DNA of 64,000 nucleotides, from positions 434,001-498,000 of the forward strand of contig OCMG01000002.1 of NCBI GenBank assembly GCA_900215285.1, given 5' to 3'. The notes beneath the pieces are model-generated. The model had not been told where the DNA came from. It searched no databases and saw nothing but the letters and a program-made list of their open reading frames with translations. Positions 17,276 through 26,375 of the stretch are shown in pieces. Every line of letters starts with the position of its first letter. The stretch's first letter is position 1. The stretch is from Ensifer adhaerens. Its GTDB lineage: Bacteria > Pseudomonadota > Alphaproteobacteria > Rhizobiales > Rhizobiaceae. The position numbers and the translations under genes were made by a program.

Positions 17276-17805
17276 TGACGACGGCGGCGACAGTTGACCG
17301 CGTTCCCGAACAGATCTTCGTTCCCGGCGAGAGCGATGCGCGGCAACTGCGCTCGGCGCTCGGCGCGTTCACGACCGGCGTTGCCGTCGTGACCGTCACG
17401 GGCGCAGACGGGCCGACCGGCATCACGGTCAACAGCTTCGCCTCCGTCTCGCTGACGCCGCCGCTCGTTCTCTGGTCCATCGACCGCGCTTCCGCACGCC
17501 ACGGCCTCTTCACCGAGGCGGAGCACAGCGTCATCCATATTCTGGAGGCCGATCAGGACGATATCATGCGCCGCTTCACCCGTGGCGGCACAGGCTTCCA
17601 AGACCTCGACTGGTCACTGAACGATCAGGGCGCGCCGGTGATCCATAACACGCTCGCCCGCTTCGAATGCGCCCGCGCCTCGCTGCATGACGAAGGCGAC
17701 CACACGATCCTGATTGCCCGCGTACTACGCGCCGCGCATCGGGAGGGCGAACCATTGTGCTTCTCACGCGGCGCCTTCGGCCGGTTCTCGCGTCACGCGG
17801 CTTAA
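17275..17805 (+). CDS. Flavin reductase (FMN-dependent, DIM6/NTAB family)
   Basis: Supplies reduced flavin to the LLM monooxygenase of the same operon. The 176-residue protein shows the split-barrel flavin-binding pattern: LRSALGAFTTGVAVVTVTGA, GITVNSFASVSLTPPLVLWS and ALARFECARASLHDEGDHTI. Third gene of a translationally coupled trio; its last four bases overlap the end of the convergent guanine deaminase gene. Confidence 0.93.
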   Translation: MTTAATVDRVPEQIFVPGESDARQLRSALGAFTTGVAVVTVTGADGPTGITVNSFASVSLTPPLVLWSIDRASARHGLFTEAEHSVIHILEADQDDIMRRFTRGGTGFQDLDWSLNDQGAPVIHNTLARFECARASLHDEGDHTILIARVLRAAHREGEPLCFSRGAFGRFSRHAA

Positions 17806-19181
17806 ACGGCAACCTGCGTTCCGGCCACCTCGCGGCCGGCGACCCAGACTTTGGCGATATTGCCCTTCGAGGCGGTGAAGATGATCCGCTGCAGGAGATC
17901 GTCGCCGGTCTCGGCTTCGTCCCAGAGGCGGATGGTCCCGCCCGGCGCGTTGCAGTCGACCAGGATCGCATCGAAGGCATAACCCGGCACAAATTGCCCG
18001 ACCGGCAGATCCAGCGCCTTCGCGCCGCCGGCGGTCGCAATATGGAATGCATGACGGAAATCGATGCGTGTCGGCTGACCTGACGCGCGCTCGGCCACAG
18101 GTTTTTCCGGATCAACACCCGTTTCCAGCATGCGCGACACCGTGATCGCATTGCGGCTCGCCTCGAACATCGAAGCACTCGGGCCGCCGGATATGTCCGT
18201 GCCGAGGCCGACATTCAGCCCCTTTTCCAGCGCCGCACGCAGCGGGAAGACCGCGCCGGCAAAGAAGGCATTCGAAAGCGGACAATGCGCCACTGCCGTC
18301 CCGCGAGCCTTCAGAAGCTCCATGTCGGACGCCGTCAGAAAATTGGAATGCGCCAGCATCGTATGACGGCCCAGCAAACCGAAACGGTCGAGGCTCTCCG
18401 CGTCTGTCATGCCGTGGCGGTCCAGCACATAGCCATGCGCCCAATCGCTCTCGGAACAATGTGTCTGCACATGGCAGCCGCATTCCTGCGCCAGGCGTCC
18501 AAGCCCCTCCAGCGCCGCATCCGTGCAGGCCGGAATGAAGCGCGGCGTGATGACAGGCTTGACCAGACCCTCGCCATTGTCCGGATGCGCGAAGATGTGA
18601 TCGATCAGCGCGCGGGTGCCTTCAATCGCCGCTTCAGGAGTGGCATCACGATAGGTGTCCGGGCAGTTTTCGGGATGGTCCATAGCCACCTTGCCCACAA
18701 GGGCGCGCTGGCCCTTCGCAAGGCAGATATCGGCGAGCAAGCGTGTCGCGTCCTGATGGATCGTCGCGAAGTAAAGCGCTGTCGTCGTTCCATTCGCGAG
18801 CAGATCCGTCACCAGCAGATCATAGGCGCGGCGGGCATACGCCAAGTCGGCGAAACGGGCCTCGAGGGGGAACGTATACTTGTGCAGCCAAACCTCCAGC
18901 GGCACATCGAGCGCGGAGCCCAGTTGCGGATATTGCGGCGCATGGACGTGGCAATCGATGAAACCCGGCAGAATGTAGCTGGCGCTTGGAAGCCTCTCCA
19001 AATTGCCCTGCTGTTCCGCTTCGGATTTCCGCGCGTCGAAGTGTCTTTCGCTCGGATAGACCAGCTCCGTGATCACACCATCGGGGCCGATGGCAATCAG
19101 GACATCGTCCAGGACTTCCACCTCATCACAAACCGGCGCGTGGAACCCTCGCGCCAGAAGCCACCTGTTTCGGAGCGTCAT
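17802..19181 (-). CDS. guaD: Guanine deaminase
   Basis: Zinc amidohydrolase that converts guanine to xanthine and ammonia in the cytoplasm. The 459-residue length fits GuaD. Metal and substrate motifs are visible: LPGFIDCHVHAPQYPQLGSA (His78, His80), then EVWLHKYTFPLEARF, HVQTHCSESDWAHGY, and AHCPLSNAFFAGAVFPLRAA with the following NVGLGTDISGGPS. Three bases after the Rieske-type oxygenase subunit gene, so co-transcribed with it. In this locus it would feed guanine to the molybdenum hydroxylase encoded at 34866-38473. Confidence 0.95.
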   Translation of the reverse strand: MTLRNRWLLARGFHAPVCDEVEVLDDVLIAIGPDGVITELVYPSERHFDARKSEAEQQGNLERLPSASYILPGFIDCHVHAPQYPQLGSALDVPLEVWLHKYTFPLEARFADLAYARRAYDLLVTDLLANGTTTALYFATIHQDATRLLADICLAKGQRALVGKVAMDHPENCPDTYRDATPEAAIEGTRALIDHIFAHPDNGEGLVKPVITPRFIPACTDAALEGLGRLAQECGCHVQTHCSESDWAHGYVLDRHGMTDAESLDRFGLLGRHTMLAHSNFLTASDMELLKARGTAVAHCPLSNAFFAGAVFPLRAALEKGLNVGLGTDISGGPSASMFEASRNAITVSRMLETGVDPEKPVAERASGQPTRIDFRHAFHIATAGGAKALDLPVGQFVPGYAFDAILVDCNAPGGTIRLWDEAETGDDLLQRIIFTASKGNIAKVWVAGREVAGTQVAV

Positions 19182-19184
19182 GTT

Positions 19185-20042
19185 TCAGGCAGCCTGCGCG
19201 CTGGTGCCGTAGGTCACGCCCTTTTCCTTCAGCCAGCGGCGATAGGCAATGGAGGACGCATCCGCGCGCGTCGGAATTTCCGAGCGCGGCTCCAGCGGCA
19301 GCAGAACCGGGCGCTGGTTTTCCAGAATGATGCGATCCTGCAGGAAGATGAGCTGCTGGAATTCGATCAGCGAACTCGTCGTGGAGACGTCGTCGATCAG
19401 ATACATGACCGGATGCGCACGGCAGCGATCGACATCGACCGGCTGCACGAACAGGCAGATCAGATCCCAGCGATTGGCGGAATTGGGGCAGGTCTTGTAG
19501 AGCAGCGTCGTGAAGGGCGTCATCACGCGATAGATATATTGCGTCATGATGCCCTCGGTCGCCGAAAGGGCCGCCTGCGGCTGGAAGAACTGGCAGTTCG
19601 TCGCCCAGACCTCATCCACATCGCGGCGGATCTCGACGTTATAGTGCTCGACTTCCGTATGTGGTTCGGAGCCGAGAATATCGGTGTGCACGAAGGGAAA
19701 ATGCGCCATGTCCAGGAAGTTCTCGACGATGCGCAGGCCCGAAGCCTTTACCGAAACCACCCCGCAAGGGACATAGCGTCGGTCGGGCTCATCGGCTTCT
19801 GGCATCGGGAAGACATCACGCTCCGGCGCGCCGAGCGTTGTCCAGATAAAGCCGAAGCGCTGGCGGGTCGGCAGCGGGTTGACGCGACCGACGCAATAGA
19901 CCGTCACGCCATCAGCCTCAGAGCGCATGACCTTGAGGTCGAAACCCAGCAGCCGGTTCGACGAGGTCCCGAAGGGGATCTGGGCCTCGGTATCGATAAC
20001 GTACCACTGATCGATGGACGCCTTGTCGCTTGCCTGTACCAT
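19185..20042 (-). CDS. Rieske-type oxygenase catalytic subunit lacking the Rieske cluster (paralogue 1)
   Basis: Non-haem iron oxygenase catalytic chain of 285 residues. The mononuclear iron motif NxxDxxHxxxxH is intact (Asn108, Asp111, His114, His119 in ENFLDMAHFPFVHTDILG) and a likely third ligand is Asp236 in FLQDRIILENQRP. The N-terminal part keeps traces of the Rieske fold (DQWYVID at 11-17, RFGFIWTTLG at 62-71) but has no CxH and no CxxH, so it cannot hold a [2Fe-2S] cluster. This matches NdmC-type subunits, which borrow a cluster from a partner. Upstream of guaD in a two-gene unit with its own inverted repeat. A full-length paralogue lies at 33997-34866. Confidence 0.88.
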   Translation of the reverse strand: MVQASDKASIDQWYVIDTEAQIPFGTSSNRLLGFDLKVMRSEADGVTVYCVGRVNPLPTRQRFGFIWTTLGAPERDVFPMPEADEPDRRYVPCGVVSVKASGLRIVENFLDMAHFPFVHTDILGSEPHTEVEHYNVEIRRDVDEVWATNCQFFQPQAALSATEGIMTQYIYRVMTPFTTLLYKTCPNSANRWDLICLFVQPVDVDRCRAHPVMYLIDDVSTTSSLIEFQQLIFLQDRIILENQRPVLLPLEPRSEIPTRADASSIAYRRWLKEKGVTYGTSAQAA

Positions 20043-20077
20043 GATTTCACCTTTCCCAGCCGTCGGATAGAATGAAT

Positions 20078-20091
20078 ACTAAAATGTTAGT
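20078..20091. promoter_or_regulatory. Inverted repeat upstream of the oxygenase-guaD unit
   Basis: ACTAA-AATG-TTAGT, a perfect 5-bp inverted repeat inside the more AT-rich stretch 20071-20100, sits about 36 bases upstream of the oxygenase start codon. Could be an operator or part of the promoter; the binding protein is unknown. Confidence 0.4.
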
Positions 20092-20171
20092 CATAAATCG
20101 CGGCGATCGATGCCTAGTTGTCAAGAGCGCCCGCGATGTCAAATCAGCTTATGCGTGTTGCCCTCGCAGAG

Positions 20172-21110
20172 CTAGCGCACATTTCGATAATAGGGCTCCC
20201 CGAGCGCCGCCGGAGCTGCCATGGCGCGGCGCATCTTCTGCCACGCGATGACCGGCACGATGATGAAACCGAGCGTGCCGAGATAAGGCAGCATGGAAAG
20301 GAAGGCCGGCGCGATCGGCCACCCTCTCGCCTGCCCGACAAAGCCGAGCGCGGTGATCAGCCCGAAAAGAAGACCGGACAGCGCCGCCATGCCGGGCCGA
20401 TAGCCGGCGAAAATGACAAGCGCCACGGCAATCCAGCCACGCCCGGCAATCACGCCATCCGACCATGAGGGCACGAAAGCAAGCGTGAGATAGGCTCCGG
20501 CACCGCCAGCGAGCGCGGCACCGGCGGTCACATACAGGAAACGGATCCTGTTGACCGAGATGCCGGCCGCATCTGCGGCAGCCGGATTTTCACCGACGGC
20601 GCGCATGTTCATACCATGCCGCGTATAGAACATCAGATAGCTGAGACCGATCGGCAGGATCAGATAGATGAGATAAATCAGGATGTTCTGCGAGAAGAAG
20701 GCCTTACCGAGGATCGGGATATCAGAGAGCAGCGGGATAGCGACCGGCTCGAAGGTGGCGACCGCCGGCATGCCGGAATAGCTTCGGCCAATGGTCTGGG
20801 CGAGACCCGTCCCCATGAGTGTCAGGGCCAGCCCGCAAAGCACCTGGTTTGCCTTGATGATCACGGTGGCAAAGGCGAAGACCGCTCCGAAGAGCGCGCC
20901 AATGGCCAGAGCCGCGAGAAAGCCGAGCACGGGCGAATGCGTCGCCGTGACGGCTGCGATGCCGGTCAGCGCGCCCATCGCCATCAGGCCCTCGACGCCG
21001 AGATTGACGACACCGACGCGCTCCGCCAGCACCTCGCCAATGGCCGCGAGCGCCAGCACGCCGCCAGCCAGAAACGCGGTCGTGAGCAGTCCGGTGATCA
21101 GCTCCATCAC
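20172..21110 (-). CDS. BMP-type (nucleoside/purine) ABC transporter permease, YufQ-like
   Basis: Inner-membrane permease of 312 residues, second of the pair. Family motifs: AAIGEVLAERVGVVNLGVEG near the N-terminus and AVGENPAAADAAGISVNRIR in the coupling region, followed by ALAGGAGAYLTLAFVPSWSD. Six bases after the partner permease gene. Members of this family import nucleosides or purines, fitting the surrounding deaminase genes. Confidence 0.93.
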   Translation of the reverse strand: MMELITGLLTTAFLAGGVLALAAIGEVLAERVGVVNLGVEGLMAMGALTGIAAVTATHSPVLGFLAALAIGALFGAVFAFATVIIKANQVLCGLALTLMGTGLAQTIGRSYSGMPAVATFEPVAIPLLSDIPILGKAFFSQNILIYLIYLILPIGLSYLMFYTRHGMNMRAVGENPAAADAAGISVNRIRFLYVTAGAALAGGAGAYLTLAFVPSWSDGVIAGRGWIAVALVIFAGYRPGMAALSGLLFGLITALGFVGQARGWPIAPAFLSMLPYLGTLGFIIVPVIAWQKMRRAMAAPAALGEPYYRNVR

Positions 21111-21116
21111 GCCCTC

Positions 21117-22154
21117 CTAAGCCTTGTCCCGCGTGATGCGGTAGTATGAAAGCTCTTCCCCGATGGCGGTCAGGAAGAGGATGAGACCGGTCATCGCCAG
21201 CACCGCCGACGTCGTCAGACCTTCCGTTTGGAGAATGATCCCGGAATTCTGGATGAAGGCCATGAAGGCCCCGGCGAAGATCACGCCGATGAGCGAGCCG
21301 CGCGCCAGAACCGCCACCATGATTCCGATATAGCCGTAATTGTTGGAAATTCCGCCCTGCAGGCGATGCACCGTGCCGGCCACTTCCAGCATGCCGGCAA
21401 AGCCGGCAATGGCACCCGAAAGCAGCATGACCGTGATCAGATGTCGCCGTACCGGAATGCCCGCATATTTGGCTGCCGAGGGATTGGAGCCCGAAAGCCG
21501 AACCTCATAACCCCATTTCGTGTTGCTCAGCACCAGCGCGAGAACGATGGCGAGCAGGATTGCAACGGGGAAGCCCCAATGGATGGCACCCCAGAATTCC
21601 GGAATTTCCGCCTGAACCTTCGGCGTCGCGGAATTTGTCATGCGGTCATGCCACGGACCGGTCGCAACATAATAGACCATTAACGCCGCAACGAAATTGA
21701 GAAGCAGCGTCGAGATCAGCTCGCTAACATCGGCATAGGCCTTTGCGAGCGTGGGCACGAGAATCCAGATCGCACCGGCCGCGAAACCACCGACCATCAT
21801 CAGGATCAGGCTCAGCCATTCGGGCGCAGGAATGAAAAGGCCGATGGCCGTTGCGGCGAAGGCGCCAGCATAGAACTGGCCCTCCGCGCCAATATTCCAC
21901 GCCCCGATCTGTTGCGCGATGGCGACCGAAAGCCCGGTCAGCATCAGAGGCATGAAGATCACGCCGAGGTCCTGAAGTCCGAAGCTGTCGAAGAGCGAGG
22001 AGGACAGAACCTCCCCCGCGAGATCGATGGGATTATGACCGGTCATGACCAGGATCAGCGCCGTAACGAGAAGCGCCACCACGACCGCTATGACGCGCGC
22101 GGCAAAGGCGATGAGCGGCGTGGAGGAGGGAAGACGCTGGATCCGATAGGCCAT
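21117..22154 (-). CDS. BMP-type (nucleoside/purine) ABC transporter permease, YufP-like
   Basis: Inner-membrane permease of 345 residues. Hallmarks: IAQQIGAWNIGAEGQFYAGA, the coupling loop RLSGSNPSAAKYAGIPVRRH and GYIGIMVAVLARGSLIGVIF. Start overlaps the ATPase stop (TGATG), so the subunits are translationally coupled. Confidence 0.93.
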   Translation of the reverse strand: MAYRIQRLPSSTPLIAFAARVIAVVVALLVTALILVMTGHNPIDLAGEVLSSSLFDSFGLQDLGVIFMPLMLTGLSVAIAQQIGAWNIGAEGQFYAGAFAATAIGLFIPAPEWLSLILMMVGGFAAGAIWILVPTLAKAYADVSELISTLLLNFVAALMVYYVATGPWHDRMTNSATPKVQAEIPEFWGAIHWGFPVAILLAIVLALVLSNTKWGYEVRLSGSNPSAAKYAGIPVRRHLITVMLLSGAIAGFAGMLEVAGTVHRLQGGISNNYGYIGIMVAVLARGSLIGVIFAGAFMAFIQNSGIILQTEGLTTSAVLAMTGLILFLTAIGEELSYYRITRDKA

Positions 22155-23734
22155 CAGGCGGCCTCCCCCGCATGTCCATGCATGCGGCCGCCCATCATCA
22201 GACCGATCTCGTCGATGTCGAGATTGTCGTTGTCGAGAATTCCCATGATGCGACCTTCGAAGAGGACGGCGATGCGGTCGGAGAGGTTCAGCAACTCTTC
22301 CAGTTCCTCGGAAATCAGGATCACGCCGGCGCCGGCATCACGCAGTTCAACGATATAGCGCAGCATCGTGTTGATCGCGCCGACGTCGAGCCCTCGGCTC
22401 GGATAGGCGGCAACAAGGATGCGATCGGCGATGCGCATCTCGCGACGGGCGACAAGCCGCTGCTGGTTGCCGCCGGAAAGATTGCGGATCGGCATGGCGA
22501 AATCGGGGATCGAGACGTCGGCGGCAGCCGCGATCTCCCGCGCGAGCTTTCCTGCCGCCTGGCGGCTGAAAACGCCGCCCTTGGCGACCGGCGGGCGGCC
22601 ATATTCGCGCATGACAGCATTTGTGGTGATCGACATGGCCGGCGCCAGCCCGCTATGCAGCCGATCTTCGGGGATATGGCCGATACCGGCGGCGGCGAAC
22701 TCGCCAGCCTTGAGACCGGCCATCATCTTTCCCGCAATGATAATTTCACCGGACGAGGCCGGGCGGACGCCGGTCAAAACCTGGCTCAACTCGCGCTGAC
22801 CGTTACCGGCGACACCGGCAATGCCGAGAATTTCGCCGGCGCGGAGAGAGAAGTTCATATCGTGGAGCGCCGGGAGACCGTTATCTCCCAGCGCGGAGAG
22901 TCCGGCGACCTTTAGGACCGGCTCGGCGGACATGGGCTTGGCATTTGCCGCGCGGCCGCGCATGTCGTCCAGCACGATATCGCGGCCAACCATCAGCTTG
23001 GCGAGCATGCGTGGATCGCAATCTGCAGCCTTTTCGGTCGCGATCTTGCGCCCCTGCCGCAGGATGCTGATGCGATCTGATATTTCCAGCACCTCATCCA
23101 GCTTGTGGCTGATGAAGATGACCGAGTTTCCATGCGAGACGAAATCGCGCAGCGCGCGGAAAAGCTCCCGTGCCTCGGCGGGCGTGAGCACTGCCGTCGG
23201 TTCGTCGAGGATGAGGATCTTGGCGTTGCGAGACAGCACGCGGAGGATCTCAACGCGCTGCTGCTCGCCGGTCGAAAGGTCGCTGACCCGCGCACCGGGC
23301 TTGACCTGCAGATTGAATGTCTTTGCAAGCTCCGCCGTCCGCGCCTCGAGCACTGCAGCAGACGTCCGCTTCGGCGTCTCTTCCCAGCCGAGATGAATGT
23401 TTTCGGCCACCGTGAAAGCCTGCACGAGCTTGAAATGCTGGTGGACCATGCCGATCCCGGCGGCAATCGCCTGAACCGGCGAGGCAAATTGGCGAGCATA
23501 ACCATCAATGATGATCTCACCCGCATCCGGTTGGTAAATGCCTGTGAGGATGTTCATCAGCGTGGATTTGCCAGCACCGTTTTCGCCGAGTAGCGCATGG
23601 ATTTCGCCGGGCAGAACTTCGATATCGACATTCTCGTTGGCAATAACGCCAGGGAAATACTTGGCAATCCCCTTCAGATAGACGCGCGGCGGTGTGCCCG
23701 GGGATGAAGCTGCGGCTGTGATTTCGTCTTGCAT
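22154..23734 (-). CDS. BMP-type ABC transporter ATP-binding protein with two ABC domains
   Basis: Cytoplasmic ATPase of the purine/nucleoside importer. Start at ATG 23734 (MQDEITAAAS) gives 526 residues; longer readings overlap the binding-protein gene in a non-coding frame. First ABC domain: Walker A LGENGAGKSTLMNIL, signature LSTGEQQRVEILRVL, Walker B ILILDEPTAVLTP. Second domain has a degenerate Walker A (GVAGNGQRELSQVL), signature LSGGNQQRLVARREM and a D-to-A/Y-altered Walker B region (ILVAAYPSRGLDVGA), typical of the RbsA/YufO architecture where one site is catalytic. Lies 95 bases after the binding-protein gene. Confidence 0.92.
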   Translation of the reverse strand: MQDEITAAASSPGTPPRVYLKGIAKYFPGVIANENVDIEVLPGEIHALLGENGAGKSTLMNILTGIYQPDAGEIIIDGYARQFASPVQAIAAGIGMVHQHFKLVQAFTVAENIHLGWEETPKRTSAAVLEARTAELAKTFNLQVKPGARVSDLSTGEQQRVEILRVLSRNAKILILDEPTAVLTPAEARELFRALRDFVSHGNSVIFISHKLDEVLEISDRISILRQGRKIATEKAADCDPRMLAKLMVGRDIVLDDMRGRAANAKPMSAEPVLKVAGLSALGDNGLPALHDMNFSLRAGEILGIAGVAGNGQRELSQVLTGVRPASSGEIIIAGKMMAGLKAGEFAAAGIGHIPEDRLHSGLAPAMSITTNAVMREYGRPPVAKGGVFSRQAAGKLAREIAAAADVSIPDFAMPIRNLSGGNQQRLVARREMRIADRILVAAYPSRGLDVGAINTMLRYIVELRDAGAGVILISEELEELLNLSDRIAVLFEGRIMGILDNDNLDIDEIGLMMGGRMHGHAGEAA

Positions 23735-23829
23735 GCGTGAAAGACCGGTGAGGCTATCGTTGGAATTTGCCGAAACGACAAGAAGCGGCCGAGCGGCCCG
23801 ACACGAAGCCGGACCGCCCGAAAATTGGA

Positions 23830-24948
23830 TCAGGCGGAAAGGCCCGAAACGCCTTCGATCGACCAATCCCAGTGGTAGAGTTCGACTTCCGACATGGTCT
23901 TGCCGGCGGGCACCTTCACATTGCCCTTGGCATCCTTCAGTTCGCCGGTAAAGGGAGACCAGCCACCGAGGATCTTGTCGCGCACGGCGTCTGCCGCCTT
24001 GGCGACGTCGGCCGGAACCTTCTCGCCCCACTTGTCGCGGTCGACACCCTTGCCCATGGCCAGGATCGTCTGCGAGGGCGTCCACTTGCCGGCGAGGCGC
24101 TGTCCGACCTGATCGACATAGAAGTCCTTGAAGTCGATGACGACGGAGGAGACGTAGGAATTAGGCCCGTAGCGGCGGATATCCGTGTTCCACATGGCCG
24201 CCCAGACACCGCGCTTTTCAGCGACCTGCAGATAGGCGGCTTCGTCCATGATGCCGAAGAGGAAGTCGCAGCCATTGTCGATCAGCGCCGTGCCGGCTTG
24301 CGCCGCTGCCTGCGGGTCAAACCAGGAATTGATGACGATGGTCTGCAGCGTCGCCTTCGGGTTTACCGAGCGTGCACCCATCAGGAAGGCGTTGGTGCCG
24401 GAGAAGACCGACGGAACCGGGAAGGAGGCAACATAGCCAAGCTTGCCGGTCTTCGACATCATCCCGGCGGCGACGCCGATGACGTAGGTCGGGTACCAGT
24501 GCGCGAGATAATACCAGCCGAGGTTGGGCATGTCGGTACGGCCGTCGCATTCCATGAAGGCGACCTTCGGCGATCGCTTCACGACGTCATGCAGAAAGTC
24601 CCCGGTGGAGGACGTATCGAAGATCATGTTCGCGCCTTCGCTGACGAACTGGCGATAGGTGCGGGTTGCGTCTGCCGAGTACGGAACGTTCTCGACTTCA
24701 AGGATCTTCTTCAGCTTCGGATACTTTTCCTTGACCGCCAGCACGCCCTGGTGATGTGCCCAGGTCCAGCCTTCGTCCGTCACCGGGCCGACATGGCCGA
24801 AGCCGATGATGGCATCTTCTTCCTTCACCGCCGGCAAGGGGGCTGCGAAAGCCTGCCGGGCAAGCGTGCCGGACATCAGCGCGGCCGCGCCGCCGGCTGC
24901 CGTCATGTTCAGGAAACCGCGACGGGATAGATTGCGAATGTCGATCAT
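23830..24948 (-). CDS. BMP-family substrate-binding protein with Tat-type signal (purine/nucleoside importer)
   Basis: Periplasmic binding protein, 372 residues from ATG 24948, preceded by AGGGG. The N-terminus has a twin-arginine signal (NLSRRGFLNMTAAGGAAALM), so export in folded form is likely. The BMP/PnrA pattern is visible: IIGFGHVGPVTDEGWTWAHH, SEGANMIFDTSSTGDFLHDV, and IDNGCDFLFGIMDEAAYLQV. First gene of the leftward transport operon and divergent from the purine catabolic operon, which supports a purine or modified-purine ligand. Confidence 0.92.
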   Translation of the reverse strand: MIDIRNLSRRGFLNMTAAGGAAALMSGTLARQAFAAPLPAVKEEDAIIGFGHVGPVTDEGWTWAHHQGVLAVKEKYPKLKKILEVENVPYSADATRTYRQFVSEGANMIFDTSSTGDFLHDVVKRSPKVAFMECDGRTDMPNLGWYYLAHWYPTYVIGVAAGMMSKTGKLGYVASFPVPSVFSGTNAFLMGARSVNPKATLQTIVINSWFDPQAAAQAGTALIDNGCDFLFGIMDEAAYLQVAEKRGVWAAMWNTDIRRYGPNSYVSSVVIDFKDFYVDQVGQRLAGKWTPSQTILAMGKGVDRDKWGEKVPADVAKAADAVRDKILGGWSPFTGELKDAKGNVKVPAGKTMSEVELYHWDWSIEGVSGLSA

Positions 24949-25425
24949 GTGAACCCCTGTTTTGTTTGTTGAACCTCTGCCCCGAAAAACCGGTGGGGCG
25001 ATTGTCCCTGTGGCTGACTTCAGCAATATCCGTGCCAGAAAATCGGGATGGCGCCCCGCCTACCTTGCCGTGCATGTTGCGCAACACGCTTCACGCGTCG
25101 GAGGTATCTCCGCGATTTTATTCGCGGCGACGAAATGGCGGGCGACGGGCTGAAAACTCGTTCTCCTTGACGCTGAAACCGCTGCCAAACAGGAGATTTT
25201 CAAAACCAACTTGTTCCGCATAGTGGGAAAAATTCGTCGAGAATGATGCGCAATAAGCAACATGTGCGACGAAAAAACTGCTTGAAAAGACGCTTGCCCT
25301 GCCGCTAAAGTGGACAATAATAGTGCATGATTAAAATATAGGCAAATGCTTTCGCGGATGCCGATTTGGCGGTCAGATGACAGTGGCAGGACACCACGCA
25401 GACCATGATCACAGCTCAAGGACAT
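24949..25425. promoter_or_regulatory. Divergent control region of the purine island
   Basis: A 477-bp non-coding spacer between the importer operon and the catabolic operon. It holds the 12-bp palindrome TGTTGCGCAACA (25075-25086), a wide inverted repeat TTCGTCG (25233-25239) with CGACGAA (25267-25273), and a possible rightward promoter from TGGACA (25312-25317) to the AT-rich stretch near 25335-25342. The GTTGC/GCAAC half-sites recur at 29804-29820 after the LysR gene, so the LysR protein may bind both. No convincing riboswitch was recognised. Confidence 0.5.
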
Positions 25426-25701
25426 ATGACCTTGGCTGAGGTGGCATTCGTGTTTTCGGGCGACCTCAAGCAGGCGAGCTTTCGGCAATTCGCGCAGCAT
25501 CGTGCGAAGCGTCTGGCTCTCGGCATCAACTTCGGAGCCGCCAGCGAGCGGTTCTTCGACGTGACGGTGGCGGGTGACGAGGCGCTGATCGACATGTTCG
25601 AAATGGCCTGCAGCCTCGGCCCTTATGACTGCATCATCCATGATGTGACGCGGCGGGACATCGCGTCCGGAAGCACAAATTCAGGGGAACTCAAACGATG
25701 A
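25426..25701 (+). CDS. Small acylphosphatase-like protein at the head of the purine operon
   Basis: A 91-residue protein. Start at ATG 25426 chosen because AAGGA (25418-25422) stands at proper spacing; an ATG at 25405 in frame has none. The order of elements resembles an acylphosphatase fold: a first strand AEVAFVFSGDL, loop and helix KQASFRQFAQHRAKRLALG, then FFDVTVAGDEALIDMFEMAC and SLGPYDCIIHDVTRRD. The usual phosphate loop (GxVQGVxFR) is replaced by GDLKQASFR, keeping only the final Phe-Arg, so enzymatic activity is doubtful. Stop overlaps the start of the Rieske protein (ATGA). Role unknown; likely accessory to the oxygenase. Confidence 0.72.
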   Translation: MTLAEVAFVFSGDLKQASFRQFAQHRAKRLALGINFGAASERFFDVTVAGDEALIDMFEMACSLGPYDCIIHDVTRRDIASGSTNSGELKR

Positions 25702-26375
25702 CATCGCAACCCATCTGGTCGCCGGTGGCACTTTCCAACATGATCGAGCCGAGCACCTCGACCGGCGCCGTGGTGAACGGCGCGGAACTGGTCGTCTGGC
25801 GCGATTCCGGCGGCAAGGCACATGTCTGGGAAGACCGCTGTCCACATCGCGGCATGCGCATGAGCTTCGGCTTCGTGCGTGGCGATCACCTCGCCTGCCT
25901 GTATCACGGCTGGCAATACGACACGGCCGGCCAGTGCCGCCACATCCCGGCGCATCCGCAGCTCGAAGTGCCGCAGACAATCCGGATGCAGACCTTTGCC
26001 AGCGCCGAACGCAACGGCCTGATCTGGGCCGGCGCGACCGCGGATGCGGATCCCGCTTTGCTGCCCGCCGAGATTTCCGGGCTCGTTCCCGTCAGAAGCC
26101 TCTATGCCGATTGCACCGCCGCGAAGGCGCTGGCGACGCTCGGCGTAACGCCGCTGCCGGGATCGGACGAAGCGCCAGCGATGGAAGCCATCTCGGAAGA
26201 CTATCTCTCCGTCTCCTCCGGCCCAATCCGCCTGCTCGCCGCCATCCAGATCATGGGCTCCACCAGGATCGCTTTGCACCTGATGGCAAATGACGGCGCG
26301 CCGATCGCTGCGCTCGCCCGCTATGCGCAGGCCCTCCGCCTCGCCCTTGAAACTTCCGTTGCCGAGGCCGCCTGA
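25698..26375 (+). CDS. Stand-alone Rieske [2Fe-2S] protein with unassigned C-terminal extension
   Basis: Electron-transfer protein of 225 residues. The cluster motif is complete: Cys48-Pro-His50 in DRCPHRGMRMSFGF and Cys67-Leu-Tyr-His70 in LACLYHGWQYD, spaced as in Rieske oxygenases. Residues 1 to about 115 form the Rieske domain (ends NGLIWAG). The last 110 residues match nothing I know and lack the NxxDxxHxxxxH iron site. I infer that this protein provides the cluster missing from the catalytic subunits at 19185-20042 and 33997-34866. Overlaps the genes on both sides (ATGA and TGATG), strongly suggesting a complex with the GST-like protein. Confidence 0.9.
   Translation: MTSQPIWSPVALSNMIEPSTSTGAVVNGAELVVWRDSGGKAHVWEDRCPHRGMRMSFGFVRGDHLACLYHGWQYDTAGQCRHIPAHPQLEVPQTIRMQTFASAERNGLIWAGATADADPALLPAEISGLVPVRSLYADCTAAKALATLGVTPLPGSDEAPAMEAISEDYLSVSSGPIRLLAAIQIMGSTRIALHLMANDGAPIAALARYAQALRLALETSVAEAA

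Noticed and set aside
18285..20075. Plus-strand open frame of 596 codons opposite guaD and the oxygenase subunit
   Set aside because: Composition typical of a shadow frame; both minus-strand genes have clear catalytic motifs.
24949..25425. Purine or xanthine riboswitch before the importer or catabolic operon
   Set aside because: Several inverted repeats exist, but no arrangement matching a known riboswitch core could be identified by eye.
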